DNA of 59,654 nt from positions 1 to 59,654 of the forward strand of contig JAFGVP010000112.1 of NCBI GenBank assembly GCA_016937945.1. Reading direction: 5' to 3'. This document shows, piece after piece, positions 9,684 to 17,559 of this stretch (position 1 is its first letter; the number at the start of each line of letters is the position of its first letter). The DNA comes from Pontiellaceae bacterium. Lineage in GTDB: Bacteria > Verrucomicrobiota > Kiritimatiellia > Kiritimatiellales > Pontiellaceae. Position numbers and translations under genes: made by a program. The notes beneath the pieces were generated by a model, which saw only the letters and a list, made by a program, of their open reading frames with translations, had not been told where the DNA came from and searched no databases.

Positions 9684-9890
9684 GTGCCCGTTGAAGACAT
9701 GGCTTCTGATGATTTCCGCCAATGTTTTGGAATGGCGATTGGATATGCAATTCCCGGTAATGCAGGTATTGAATATGCGATTCAATGGGGGAATCACATT
9801 CCGGGACCAGGAGAACCTGACCCTGCTTTTGGGGGAATAGGTGGGCCCTATAACGGAAGACCGTCTGAGGATTGGGGACAATACCCATAA
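9684..9890 (+). pseudogene. Orphan fragment resembling an RHS C-terminal tail
   Basis: A 68-codon frame starting at a GTG with no ribosome binding site, four bases after the lipoprotein stop. It ends in a Gly/Pro-rich segment (GEPDPAFGGIGGPYNGRP, then SEDWGQYP) of the kind seen at the ends of RHS and other polymorphic-toxin tails. RHS loci commonly keep displaced toxin-tail fragments downstream of the active tail as recombination cassettes. I read this as such a remnant. It could also be chance coding or a very short real protein. Confidence 0.35.
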
Positions 9891-9910
9891 CCACAAAGAA
9901 GGAAACTGCC

Positions 9911-10282
9911 ATGAAATGCATGATCTATATATTTGTTCTCCTAGTATCGGCATGCGTGTCTACTGAAAGAAGTTCATCGCATGCCATAGACCCAGGGCTG
10001 TACGTTCCTTTAGATGCGGGAAGTGCGGAATATATAAAGGTAGACCGCGACTCGATTGTTTTCCGAATTCTCGGGGGCGATGGTGCATTAATAACTAGAC
10101 AATGCGATTACACTGTGTGGCCCGACAAAACAATTGTACCTCGAACACTGGCATCTTCCGAATATTTTACAGGCATTGGAATTTATGATTGGAAGCAAAC
10201 CGAAAATGGCATTTTGCGCATCAATATACGTACAAAAGAACAAATCTTGTTTGTTCGGAAATATGATCGTGTGAACAAGTGA
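9911..10282 (+). CDS. Small lipoprotein
   Basis: A 123-aa product starting at ATG 9911, 8 bases after an AAGGA site. The longer upstream in-frame start adds a polar extension that would hide the signal peptide. The N terminus (MKCMIYIFVLLVSAC) is a lipoprotein signal with Cys at residue 15. The mature part contains alternating hydrophobic residues suggesting a small beta domain (SIVFRILGGDGAL, EQILFVRKYD) and has no known motif. It lies in the accessory cluster downstream of the RHS toxin and may be an immunity or accessory protein for the displaced tail at 9684. That is inference only. Confidence 0.6.
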   Translation: MKCMIYIFVLLVSACVSTERSSSHAIDPGLYVPLDAGSAEYIKVDRDSIVFRILGGDGALITRQCDYTVWPDKTIVPRTLASSEYFTGIGIYDWKQTENGILRINIRTKEQILFVRKYDRVNK

Positions 10283-10355
10283 GTTGGGCACAAATAGACG
10301 GTAAGGGCGGTTCCATCGGAGGGCATTCTAAAGCCATGATCAGGAGGGTGTTTTT

Positions 10356-11114
10356 ATGAGCATACGAAGGTTGCTCCAAGAGGCCGTTGACCAGCTCAAA
10401 GACGACGGGGTTAAGACGATTGAAATTGAGAGCCTTGAACTGTGGCTTGCATCAGTAGGTGACAAGGCCGAGGAGAGCAATCAGCAGACTCGCGAATTTG
10501 TCCATCAATCCAATCTTGCCAAATTCCACGCAAACTCCGAAGCCAACCTGTCTCAGTATCGGGCGAACTGTGAGACCTCCCTTGAACTGTTCCGCTCGGT
10601 TATCCGAATTTCGGAATTCGCGATCCGGTGGGTTATCATCGTGAGTGGATCTGGGTGCATTGCCTTGCTGGGATTGATCGGAAGCATTTGGGCGACTCCC
10701 GGCAGTGCTGATTACATCCGAGTCATGCTGTCCACGTTATGCTGGTTTGGTGGAGCAACCTTTCTTTCACTCATATCGGCGGGATTCCTCTACTTTGCGC
10801 AATCCCTCTATCACAAATCATTTGACGAGGAAGTCGCTGGCAAGGATCAGAAAGGAAGGTTACGAAAGTTCGGCCATGTGCTTCGGACTATTACGGTCAT
10901 TCTTGCTTTCTCTGCCGTCGGATGTCTTGCGGTCGGTAGCATAAGCTTGGCCGCAAAACTGGCGAAACAACTTGCTGCCCCGTCGATGGTTAAAGAAAAC
11001 AAGGATGTTTCGAATAAAATCCAGTCAACGCCGGTTGGCGACAAGGATGGAGAAACTATAAACGAACTGTTGCAACAAGCATGTGCTGGTTTATGGGAAA
11101 TGGGACCAAGCTGA
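10356..11114 (+). CDS. Membrane protein with N-terminal helical domain
   Basis: A 252-aa product preceded by AGGAGGG. Residues 1-85 are polar and helical, possibly coiled coil. Three hydrophobic helices follow at about 91-113, 122-150 and 175-200, then a charged cytoplasmic tail. No catalytic motif or family is recognised. It is the last plus-strand gene of the RHS cargo before a 474-base gap and the oppositely oriented island replication operon. A membrane immunity or effector role is possible. The sequence supports only 'integral membrane protein'. Confidence 0.6.
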   Translation: MSIRRLLQEAVDQLKDDGVKTIEIESLELWLASVGDKAEESNQQTREFVHQSNLAKFHANSEANLSQYRANCETSLELFRSVIRISEFAIRWVIIVSGSGCIALLGLIGSIWATPGSADYIRVMLSTLCWFGGATFLSLISAGFLYFAQSLYHKSFDEEVAGKDQKGRLRKFGHVLRTITVILAFSAVGCLAVGSISLAAKLAKQLAAPSMVKENKDVSNKIQSTPVGDKDGETINELLQQACAGLWEMGPS

Positions 11115-11588
11115 TCGATGTATGCGGACTGTTAGCTAGCTTATGTGAAAACAGGGGAGAAGTAAGCGCTTGAGGCGAATAGCACGATAGGTCGAGGTTG
11201 CTGGGGTTGTTTGTGTGTTGGCTGCGTAAATATCGTGGTATAAGTGATATGTGCTTCTATTGATTGTGTTTTTCAAGTCAAGGGGTGCAAGGGAAAACCC
11301 CATAAAAGAGGCGCACACACGGCGATTTTCCTGAAAACCGCCCTACAGTAGCCGGGTTTGAGATAAATCAGTGCCGAATCTAGGGTGTTTGCAGTCCGTG
11401 TGTTGATTCCCGTATCTTCGTTAACAACGTGGTTCCATTGCATTGCGTCATTGACATGGTTGAGATTGATTCTTGGAAATGGGTGTAGCCACCTTGCTAG
11501 CCATCCGTATCAACCAAATCATGCACCTGGGCACAGTAATGGAACGGCAGTAATCAACGCTGCCATATCACGCCATAATTGAACAAAT
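11115..11588. other. Non-coding junction between cargo and replication genes
   Basis: This 474-base stretch lies between convergent gene sets and has no convincing coding frame on either strand. Its main structure is a near-perfect 22-base palindrome at 11321-11342. A weaker GGGGT/ACCCC pair occurs at 11282-11301. It could hold terminators or a replication or partition site for the island. Confidence 0.5.
11321..11342. repeat. 22-base near-perfect palindrome
   Basis: GGCGATTTTC (11321-11330) and GAAAACCGCC (11333-11342) are inverted repeats with one mismatch and a 2-base centre. It lies about 250 bases beyond the 3' end of the primase-helicase gene. A protein-binding site or an origin element is possible. 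As a terminator it would lack the usual T run. Confidence 0.4.
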
Positions 11589-13274
11589 CTATCGGGCCTC
11601 CTCGATCAGCAGGTCATTGGCGGAGAGCAGGATGCTGCCGTCGGGACATTGGCCGTGTGTGTACTTCAGGCATCGGGCCCACAGGGTTCTGCGGCAGTTC
11701 TGGTCGCGCCAGAAGCCCAGAAGGATTTGGGAGGAGTTTTCGATGCTGCCGGAATTCTTTGCCGAAAACGGCGAGGGACATTCAAAAAGGCCGCGCTCCT
11801 TGTTCTCTGGCCGGGATACCTGCGTGGTAAGGATGCCGACCTTGCCTGTCGCACTGACGTAGGCCTTGAAAGCCTCGACGTTCGTCGTGGTTGATTCGTA
11901 GCTCGAACCCTGTCCCGTCATCAGTCCGATGTAGTCAACGGCCACGACGTGGATTGTGCGGCTGGTTACGCGCTCAAGCAGTTCGACGCGCTCGGCGATC
12001 TTTTCGACGGTCAGGGAGGACTCCTTCTGGATGAAGACATTCTCGATGCCGGGCGGTCGCAATCGCTTGCGCTGTTCCAAGGCTTTTTCCACCGAATCGA
12101 CCGAACAGCGGTTTTCCATTGCGGCGTAGCGAATCGCCAGCGTTTCCCGCGAAAGCTCAAGATCAAAGATTGCATAGTTCAGTCGGCGGATATGGTACGG
12201 CAGGTTGTGGAGCAGGCGTGTCTTTCCGATGCCGGTATTCGCCATCAGGGTGAGCAGGTCCCCTTGGCGTATCTGGATCGGCAGGGAGGGGAGCCACTCG
12301 CCCAGGTTGCATGCAACGGTGGAAATCCCGGCGTTGGCACGGGCAACGATCCCGTCCCAAATGTCACCCGGTCGTCCCAATAGTTCAGGCTCGACCCCGT
12401 TGGGCAGGATGGGTGTTGCGGTGATTGCGTCGGTCATGAACAGCGTGGCGGCATCCTTGCCATGCACCTGTAGATAGTCCGCGAAATCGTGTCCCTTGAA
12501 CTCCGGGTGGGCATTGATGAAGTCGTCCGGCATGTTCACGATCTGCACCTGCGCGGCTACACCGCGAAGCGAGTCGAGGACGGCCTTGCGCCACTTCTCG
12601 CCGCCTTGGTCGGCATCGGGCATGACGATGACCTTCTGGCCGCGCAGAAGCCCGGCGTAGCGAGATACCCAGTTTCCCGAGCCCAATGGATTCGTGGTCC
12701 CGATGTAGCCGCATTCTATCAATGCGTCGGCGGTCTTCTCGCCTTCGGCAAGAACAATGTAGTCCCCGGTGTTGCCGTGGATTCGGTCGAGGTTGTAGAG
12801 TGTCCTGACCTCTGCCGGAAGGGTTGGCCTGCCCATGTACTCCTGAAAACAGTCCTTTCGCCCGTCCGCATAGTCCACCCGCTTGACCTTGTACAGCTCC
12901 TTGCCGTCCTTGTCCCGATACACATGCTCGTTCCGCTTGACGACCGGAATCTTGGGCTTGGGAGCTGGCGACCCGGACGGCTTCGGGGCGGGCTTGGGTT
13001 TAACCTCCGGCTCTCCAAGGTTGAACCGTTCCATGATGCGGAGACGGGCTTGTGCATTGCCGATTCGCTCGTGCTTCTCCACGAAGGCGAAGATGTCACC
13101 CGATCCGCATTGGGTGTGGCACGTCCAGCCCTGACCGTCCGAGTGGACGCTGAAGGCGGTTTTGTTGGTGCCGCCATGCAGGGGGCAGGCGCAGCGGCCC
13201 TTGGCAAGCTGGATTCCGTAGTGGTCCAGCAGGCGGGGCATGTCGACGAATTGCTTGATTTCAGAGTAGTCCAT
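11589..13274 (-). CDS. Phage/plasmid-type primase-helicase (CHC2 zinc finger, TOPRIM, DnaB-like)
   Basis: The start at 13274 gives 561 aa and overlaps the upstream stop (TAATG), showing translational coupling. The longer frame runs through the preceding gene and is not used. A CHC2-type zinc site lies at residues 28-56 (CAC-x2-H ... CHTQC). A TOPRIM domain follows with the glutamate motif EGEKTAD (about 176) and the DAD motif (PDADQGG, about 220). A RecA/DnaB-like ATPase carries the Walker A motif ANTGIGKT (about 348). This layout matches T7 gp4-like primase-helicases, which prime and unwind DNA at a replication fork. It suggests the island can replicate on its own after excision. Confidence 0.88.
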   Translation of the reverse strand: MDYSEIKQFVDMPRLLDHYGIQLAKGRCACPLHGGTNKTAFSVHSDGQGWTCHTQCGSGDIFAFVEKHERIGNAQARLRIMERFNLGEPEVKPKPAPKPSGSPAPKPKIPVVKRNEHVYRDKDGKELYKVKRVDYADGRKDCFQEYMGRPTLPAEVRTLYNLDRIHGNTGDYIVLAEGEKTADALIECGYIGTTNPLGSGNWVSRYAGLLRGQKVIVMPDADQGGEKWRKAVLDSLRGVAAQVQIVNMPDDFINAHPEFKGHDFADYLQVHGKDAATLFMTDAITATPILPNGVEPELLGRPGDIWDGIVARANAGISTVACNLGEWLPSLPIQIRQGDLLTLMANTGIGKTRLLHNLPYHIRRLNYAIFDLELSRETLAIRYAAMENRCSVDSVEKALEQRKRLRPPGIENVFIQKESSLTVEKIAERVELLERVTSRTIHVVAVDYIGLMTGQGSSYESTTTNVEAFKAYVSATGKVGILTTQVSRPENKERGLFECPSPFSAKNSGSIENSSQILLGFWRDQNCRRTLWARCLKYTHGQCPDGSILLSANDLLIEEAR

Positions 13275-14044
13275 TAGAGCGTGATGATTGGTTTGGGTTG
13301 GTATGCGTCCGCAGTCTTGGTGGTTCGCGGGTTGTTCGCGGCATTGGAAAGCCAGTTTCCTAGAAATCGAGGCATGCCCTGTGCGGTTTTGCGCTTGGAG
13401 GGATTGTCCTTGATCCATTGCAGGGCAAGCCTGACCTGGGCTTCGACGTCCAGCGTATTGTATGTCTCCGACCACTCGGTGAGTTTTTGCTCGGTGAGCA
13501 ACCATTGCCTCGCAGGACCCGTGCAAGGAAATACAAGGACGGCCTCGCCTTCCTGCGTCGAGTCGCCATGCGGCTTGGCGCAAGAGGTATTCTCTCCTCT
13601 AATCTTCTCTTCTCTATCTACTCTTCTCTTATCGGTTTCGTCTGGGTTGGCCATGGGTTCGCCTTGGGTTTGCTTCGGGTTGTCCTTGGGATACCCATGG
13701 GTTTTTGGAGGCTTGTTCATGCGGGGTCTTCCGCCGTTCCGCCCATTATGCCAACTTGCAATAAGCGAAGCGTTTGCCTCGTCCCAGTCATGGGCAATGA
13801 TTTCATCGGATTCGATCTCGATGAAACCTGCTTCCAGCATGGCCCTCTCGAATGCATCTGCATCCTGCGGCGCCTTGCAGATGGCCTTGAGCATGGCCAT
13901 GTTGGTTCGTTGAAGCCTATGGGTCTTCCGGTTCTGGCAGTGCGCCCATAGGCGGATGACGTACAAAGGTGCGGCGGTATCGTTCAGAAGGTCGCACAGG
14001 AGGCAGGTTTTCCAGTGGTCGAGGAAATCGGGCTGCACGATCAT
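13274..14044 (-). CDS. Replication organiser-like protein
   Basis: A 256-aa product. Its ATG overlaps the stop of the upstream Cys-rich gene (ATGA) and its stop overlaps the primase-helicase start, so it belongs to the replication operon. The N terminus (about 1-110) resembles the winged-helix domain of phage replisome organisers. A charged linker with many Lys/Pro/Asn follows (about 110-160). The C-terminal part (about 185-256) has Trp-rich helices. Position directly before the helicase is typical of DnaD/O-type loaders that bind the origin and recruit helicase. The assignment is inferred from position and general architecture, with no diagnostic motif. Confidence 0.55.
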   Translation of the reverse strand: MIVQPDFLDHWKTCLLCDLLNDTAAPLYVIRLWAHCQNRKTHRLQRTNMAMLKAICKAPQDADAFERAMLEAGFIEIESDEIIAHDWDEANASLIASWHNGRNGGRPRMNKPPKTHGYPKDNPKQTQGEPMANPDETDKRRVDREEKIRGENTSCAKPHGDSTQEGEAVLVFPCTGPARQWLLTEQKLTEWSETYNTLDVEAQVRLALQWIKDNPSKRKTAQGMPRFLGNWLSNAANNPRTTKTADAYQPKPIITL

Positions 14045-14427
14045 TCCGCACCCCCGATCAAGCCGCGTTTCCACTTGTTCGCAAGAATGGATGCGTTCTT
14101 CGAGGCGATGCGTCGTGCAACCAAGATCCTCACGGCGTCCTCCAAGGCGGTGTTGGCTGGATCGATCGCCCATATTCGAGCCAGCCATTTCAGCGAGACG
14201 CGACCTGCTTGAAGGATGTAGTTGCAGTGGTCGAAGCAGTTTTTGCATAGTCCTTCAAGGGGGGTGCCGCAAGCGACGTCGAGAACGCCGGGGTTGAATG
14301 CCTTGCCGCAACGGGGGCGGGTCGGTAGTTCGGGGTCTTGAAAGCCTTGAACGCATTTGCAACCATTGTGGTTGCCGTTGATCGAGGGGGCCCCGCCCGC
14401 CAGCGGGGTTTCCTGTTTTCCGGACAT
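14041..14427 (-). CDS. Cys-rich small island protein
   Basis: A 128-aa product with paired cysteines in the first half (CKC, PRCGKAF, CGTPLEGLCKNCFDHC) that could bind zinc, and a basic helical C terminus. Start and stop overlap both neighbours (TAATG at 14427, ATGA at 14041). It is embedded in the replication operon between the HTH gene and the replication organiser. No family is recognised. A small zinc-binding DNA-interacting role fits its composition but is not shown. Confidence 0.6.
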   Translation of the reverse strand: MSGKQETPLAGGAPSINGNHNGCKCVQGFQDPELPTRPRCGKAFNPGVLDVACGTPLEGLCKNCFDHCNYILQAGRVSLKWLARIWAIDPANTALEDAVRILVARRIASKNASILANKWKRGLIGGAE

Positions 14428-14816
14428 TACGCCACCCCTCCTTCCCGCCGTGCAAGGCTGCCCTGATCGACAACGTCCCTGTTTCCGACAAGGGCTGCGA
14501 TTTCGGCCAGATCATACCGGACGGTGCGCGGGGTGATTCGGATGGGGGTGATTTTTCCTGCCTTTTCCCACCTCTTGAGCGATCCCGGATGGACGCCGAA
14601 GATTTTCGCCGCTCCCTTGCGGTCAATGGTTTGGGGTGGAGCCTGTTCCTTCGGCTCCTTGATTGCCCGCATCACCCTCGCCTTGTCGGCTTCCGACAGC
14701 TCGCTGATAACGAGCGTTTTTCCTGCATCTGTAATCTGCACGGTTGGTTCTCCATGCGACACGCAAAGGGTGGGTTCAGTCACGAACCCTTGAACCGCGA
14801 TGCGCTTCCGTCGCAC
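14427..14816 (-). CDS. MerR/excisionase-like HTH DNA-binding protein
   Basis: A 129-aa product starting at GTG 14816. Residues about 62-100 (RKGAAKIFGVHPGSLKRWEK, then AGKITPIR) form a helix-turn-helix plus wing as in MerR-type excisionases and phage regulators. The first 60 residues are a separate beta/alpha segment. It lies at the head of the four-gene replication block, about 130 bases downstream of the coiled-coil gene. It is a likely excisionase (recombination directionality factor) or operon regulator. Which of the two cannot be told from sequence. Confidence 0.7.
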   Translation of the reverse strand: MRRKRIAVQGFVTEPTLCVSHGEPTVQITDAGKTLVISELSEADKARVMRAIKEPKEQAPPQTIDRKGAAKIFGVHPGSLKRWEKAGKITPIRITPRTVRYDLAEIAALVGNRDVVDQGSLARREGGVA

Positions 14817-14948
14817 GGAAAAACCTATGGGTAGGGCGGGGGCGGGCCGTTTTTCCCGTTTTCCCCCGCAGGTTGAACGGTTGCCGGGAGTGTGGACGTG
14901 TCCTTTGCGGACCGCCTCATGGGGACGCAGGTTGGAACAGGAAAAAAA

Positions 14949-15731
14949 CTACTTTTTCCCTTTGGGATTTATTTTTCCCGCTTTTCCCCGCGCCCGTTTT
15001 TCCCTTCGGTCCTTCCGTTCGTTGCTGAGGCAGGTTTCCAGCCTCGATGGACTCAGCGTTTTGGGGAATGCGCTGCAAGGTGAAACGATGTCGTTTCGAA
15101 ATCGGTCGGGGTAGGCGGCTGGATACTCCCTTTTCGGGATGCCGGAGTGCAGGTAGTCCTTGGCGATTCGAAGTTGTATGTCGGGCGGTATGTTGCTCGG
15201 GCGTCCTCTTCGGACGGGTGGTTTTTCCCTCGCCGCCGCTTCAATGGAGCGCCTTGATTCTTCGATGTCGCCGAGGGTTGCGCCCGCGCCGCCGGTCTGC
15301 CGGGTCATGGTGTTGAAAAGTTCAAGGCTTATGTGTTCCAGCAACGATACCACCTCTTCCAACCGGTCCTTGAATGCGGAAACGATAAAGGGACGTTCAT
15401 CTCCCGTGCTGCTTGATAGGTGGCCCCTCAACTGCGCCAGTGATTGGAGCGACAGGGAAAGCTCATCGTGCCATCGCTTCGAGTCGGTGGAGTGGATTCG
15501 CGCCCACTGCATGAACGGTTTTAGATTCGTTCCGGTTTGGGTAACGATGTTCGATAGGCCGCCAATATCCTCAAGTTCATCGTTGATCTGAATGGCTTTT
15601 CGCTTGGCGGTGGCGAGTTGCTCCACGACGTCGGGATCGGCCAGCCGAACCGTGTACCGGTGCAATCGTTCGGCTTCGATTTCCAAGGCAGTGTAAAGCT
15701 GGGTGAAGATGTGCTTGGTCAATTTGTTCAC
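14949..15731 (-). CDS. Helical island protein of unknown function
   Basis: A 260-aa product whose ATG overlaps the integrase stop (ATGA, 15728-15731). It is mostly helical in residues 1-160, with heptad-like leucines (SLSLQSLAQLRGHL, VVSLLEHISLELF). A basic segment follows with RRGRPSNIPPDIQ (about 175), resembling an AT-hook, and a very Lys/Arg-rich tail. DNA binding is likely from the basic composition. No known family is recognised. Translation coupled to the integrase suggests a part in excision, maintenance or regulation of the island. Confidence 0.6.
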   Translation of the reverse strand: MNKLTKHIFTQLYTALEIEAERLHRYTVRLADPDVVEQLATAKRKAIQINDELEDIGGLSNIVTQTGTNLKPFMQWARIHSTDSKRWHDELSLSLQSLAQLRGHLSSSTGDERPFIVSAFKDRLEEVVSLLEHISLELFNTMTRQTGGAGATLGDIEESRRSIEAAAREKPPVRRGRPSNIPPDIQLRIAKDYLHSGIPKREYPAAYPDRFRNDIVSPCSAFPKTLSPSRLETCLSNERKDRREKRARGKAGKINPKGKK

Positions 15732-17158
15732 GCCTTCCCCTCCAGAATTTCGGAGCGAACCGATTTCCAGTTCTTGGCGGTCATGGCTTCGATTTTTTCG
15801 CGTATCCAGTCCGGTACTTGCCGGGAGGCGGGCTTGGGTTCTTCGATGGATAGGACCTGGGCGGTCTTGACGGCGGTTTCTTCGTTGACGTGAAGATAGT
15901 GCGCCGTCATGGCGGGATTGCTGTGGCCCACGTTACCTTGGATCAAGGCTTGCGGGGTTCCGCGTTCGGCATGCAGTGAAACGTAGGTGTGCCGCAGGCT
16001 GTGGAAGCCGACTTCAACTACGGCCCTTTTTCCGGTGTGCTCCTTCTTGTATCCGGTAATGCTGTGCTTGCAGGGAACCAGCCTGAAGCCCGTGCCTTCC
16101 TTGTGGATCTGAATCCCGCAGTTGGTGAAGTGCGTTTGGATAGCGCTTGTGATGTCCGACCGTCTTGTCGGTGTGCCCGAGTCGTTCCGGTAGGTGTATA
16201 GTTCGGCATGGCGGGGAAGGACATAGCCTTTCCGTTCGGTCCGGGGAGTCATGGCCAAAACCTCGAAGAGGGCGGCGGGAATCCCGATCAGGACGGGCTT
16301 ACCCTTCTTGGCGGTCTTGTTGGGAATGCGCTTGATCAACCCCCGGTCTAAATCCACTTCGCCCCATTTGAGGGTGCAGCAATCGCCAAGGCGCAAGCCT
16401 GTGAACGTGCCGAGGGAAAGCAGGATTTGCAGGTCGCCCGTTGCCTTGGTCAGGATATCCCTTAGTTCGGCAATCGTCAGCTCCCGGCGGCTTTGGGTTG
16501 TCAGGGTCTTCCGGCGCACCTTGTCGAACGGGTTTTCCTTTAGTCCGGCATCTTGTTCGAGTACGCGGAAAAACAGCCGTAGAAAGCCCGTGTGCTTGTT
16601 GTAGGTGTTCGCGCTTGTTCCGCCGTTCAGGCTCTTGGCGTATTCGGCGGCGATTTGCGGCGTCACGTTCCTCATGTCCTTGACGGCAGGGGCGTTTTCT
16701 TTCATCCATGTGGTGAATGCCGTCCAGTATGCGGCGTAAAACCGCAAGGTGTCTTCCCCCGAGTCGGGACGGTCTGCGCTGTCCAGATAGGCTTCCCATG
16801 CCATTGAGAGGGGAATAAGCGCGGCGGCCTCCTCCATGGCCTCTTCCGTGTTGGCTTTGGCTTGGGATAGTGCGGCGGTGAGCGCTTCCAGTTGATCTTC
16901 CCGCTTTCCTGCACGCAGGGGGGCGGTGAGTCGCTTCCGTTCTGCTTCGGCTTCCCGGAGGTCCGTTATCGGCTTTCCGTCCTTGCCGGTCAGTGCATGC
17001 CGCTTGCGCTTGCCGTTCAGGGTGTATTGAAGCCAGAATGTCCCCGCTGTCTTGGAATCGGAACGTATCTCCTTGCCGCTCTTGGTTCGCTTGTAGAGTC
17101 TGCCCGTGCCGCGAGCGGCTCTTGTGGCCTTGGCCTTCTTGGTGGTTTTTATGCTCAT
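15728..17158 (-). CDS. int: Tyrosine site-specific recombinase (island integrase)
   Basis: The start at 17158 has an AAGGG site 5 bases upstream. The longer frame adds 19 residues without such a signal. The 476-aa product has a basic N terminus, a core-binding SAM-like domain (about 110-210) and a catalytic domain with the expected residues: Arg in GLRLGDC (about 254), Lys in the NKTAKKGKP hairpin, HSLRH (about 389), GHSNPAMTAHY with the nucleophilic Tyr (about 419). Such enzymes cut and rejoin att sites through a 3'-phosphotyrosine. The tRNA-Arg 3' fragment 130 bases upstream is the likely attR. It heads the minus-strand island operon. Confidence 0.92.
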   Translation of the reverse strand: MSIKTTKKAKATRAARGTGRLYKRTKSGKEIRSDSKTAGTFWLQYTLNGKRKRHALTGKDGKPITDLREAEAERKRLTAPLRAGKREDQLEALTAALSQAKANTEEAMEEAAALIPLSMAWEAYLDSADRPDSGEDTLRFYAAYWTAFTTWMKENAPAVKDMRNVTPQIAAEYAKSLNGGTSANTYNKHTGFLRLFFRVLEQDAGLKENPFDKVRRKTLTTQSRRELTIAELRDILTKATGDLQILLSLGTFTGLRLGDCCTLKWGEVDLDRGLIKRIPNKTAKKGKPVLIGIPAALFEVLAMTPRTERKGYVLPRHAELYTYRNDSGTPTRRSDITSAIQTHFTNCGIQIHKEGTGFRLVPCKHSITGYKKEHTGKRAVVEVGFHSLRHTYVSLHAERGTPQALIQGNVGHSNPAMTAHYLHVNEETAVKTAQVLSIEEPKPASRQVPDWIREKIEAMTAKNWKSVRSEILEGKA

Positions 17159-17216
17159 TGTGCCCTTGTGTTTTGGTATGTTCCGAAACGTGCCAGCGAA
17201 GGGGAGTATACGCAAG

Positions 17217-17237
17217 TTAAAACCACATTAAGCCACA
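17217..17237. repeat. Two adjacent short direct repeats near attR
   Basis: TTAAAACCACA (17217-17227) is followed directly by TTAAGCCACA (17228-17237). They lie between the integrase start and the attR fragment, where arm-type integrase or excisionase binding sites are usually found. Only two copies are visible, so the function is a suggestion. Confidence 0.3.
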
Positions 17238-17286
17238 GTACTTTCGTTGAAACACCCATGGGAAAAGGTTTAAAACATGTAATAAA

Positions 17287-17336
17287 ACAGATTCCTAATC
17301 TGTAGGTCGGAGGTTCGAACCCTCTCCGGGGCACCA
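17287..17336 (+). other. attR: 3' fragment of tRNA-Arg(CCT)
   Basis: This reads as anticodon stem ACAGA, loop TTCCTAA (anticodon CCT), stem TCTGT, variable bases AGGTC, T-arm GGAGG-TTCGAAC-CCTCT, acceptor strand CCGGGGC, discriminator A and CCA. Nothing upstream can form the 5' acceptor strand (it would be GCCCCGG) or a D-arm, so it is not a functional tRNA gene. It is the classic duplicated tRNA end left by integration. Confidence 0.85.
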
Positions 17337-17559
17337 CTTCTTCTTCATAATAAAGGGTTTGTGGATAGAGATGTGATCCGCTAGTGAAACCGATGCTCAC
17401 TTTTTATGCACCTAATGCACCTTTTTACACCTGTGGGTGCACTGAATTTTCACCAGTGGAACGGCTCATCAGCTGGGCGATCTCTTCTTTCCATCCGCCT
17501 CGGCTCCCCATCAAATACGGGGACGAAGGCGATCTCTGACCGCTACGATAGCAGTTGGA

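Larger units (their letters stand above)
1..17336. mobile_element. Right part of an integrated genomic island ending in a tRNA-Arg attR
   Basis: Seen: a tyrosine recombinase gene (15728-17158, minus) lies about 130 bases from a 50-base 3' half of a tRNA-Arg(CCT) at 17287-17336 that has no 5' half. Between them and the window start are a phage-type primase-helicase operon and an RHS toxin cassette. Known: tyrosine integrases often target tRNA 3' ends and leave a duplicated 3' fragment at the far end. Inference: the island extends left beyond base 1, where an intact tRNA-Arg(CCT) should sit at attL. No phage capsid, tail, relaxase or type IV secretion genes are seen here, so it could be an integrative plasmid-like element, a satellite, or part of a larger element. 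Confidence 0.65.

Noticed and set aside
17287-17336. Functional tRNA gene
   Set aside because: Only the 3' half is present. No 5' acceptor strand or D-arm can be formed from upstream bases.
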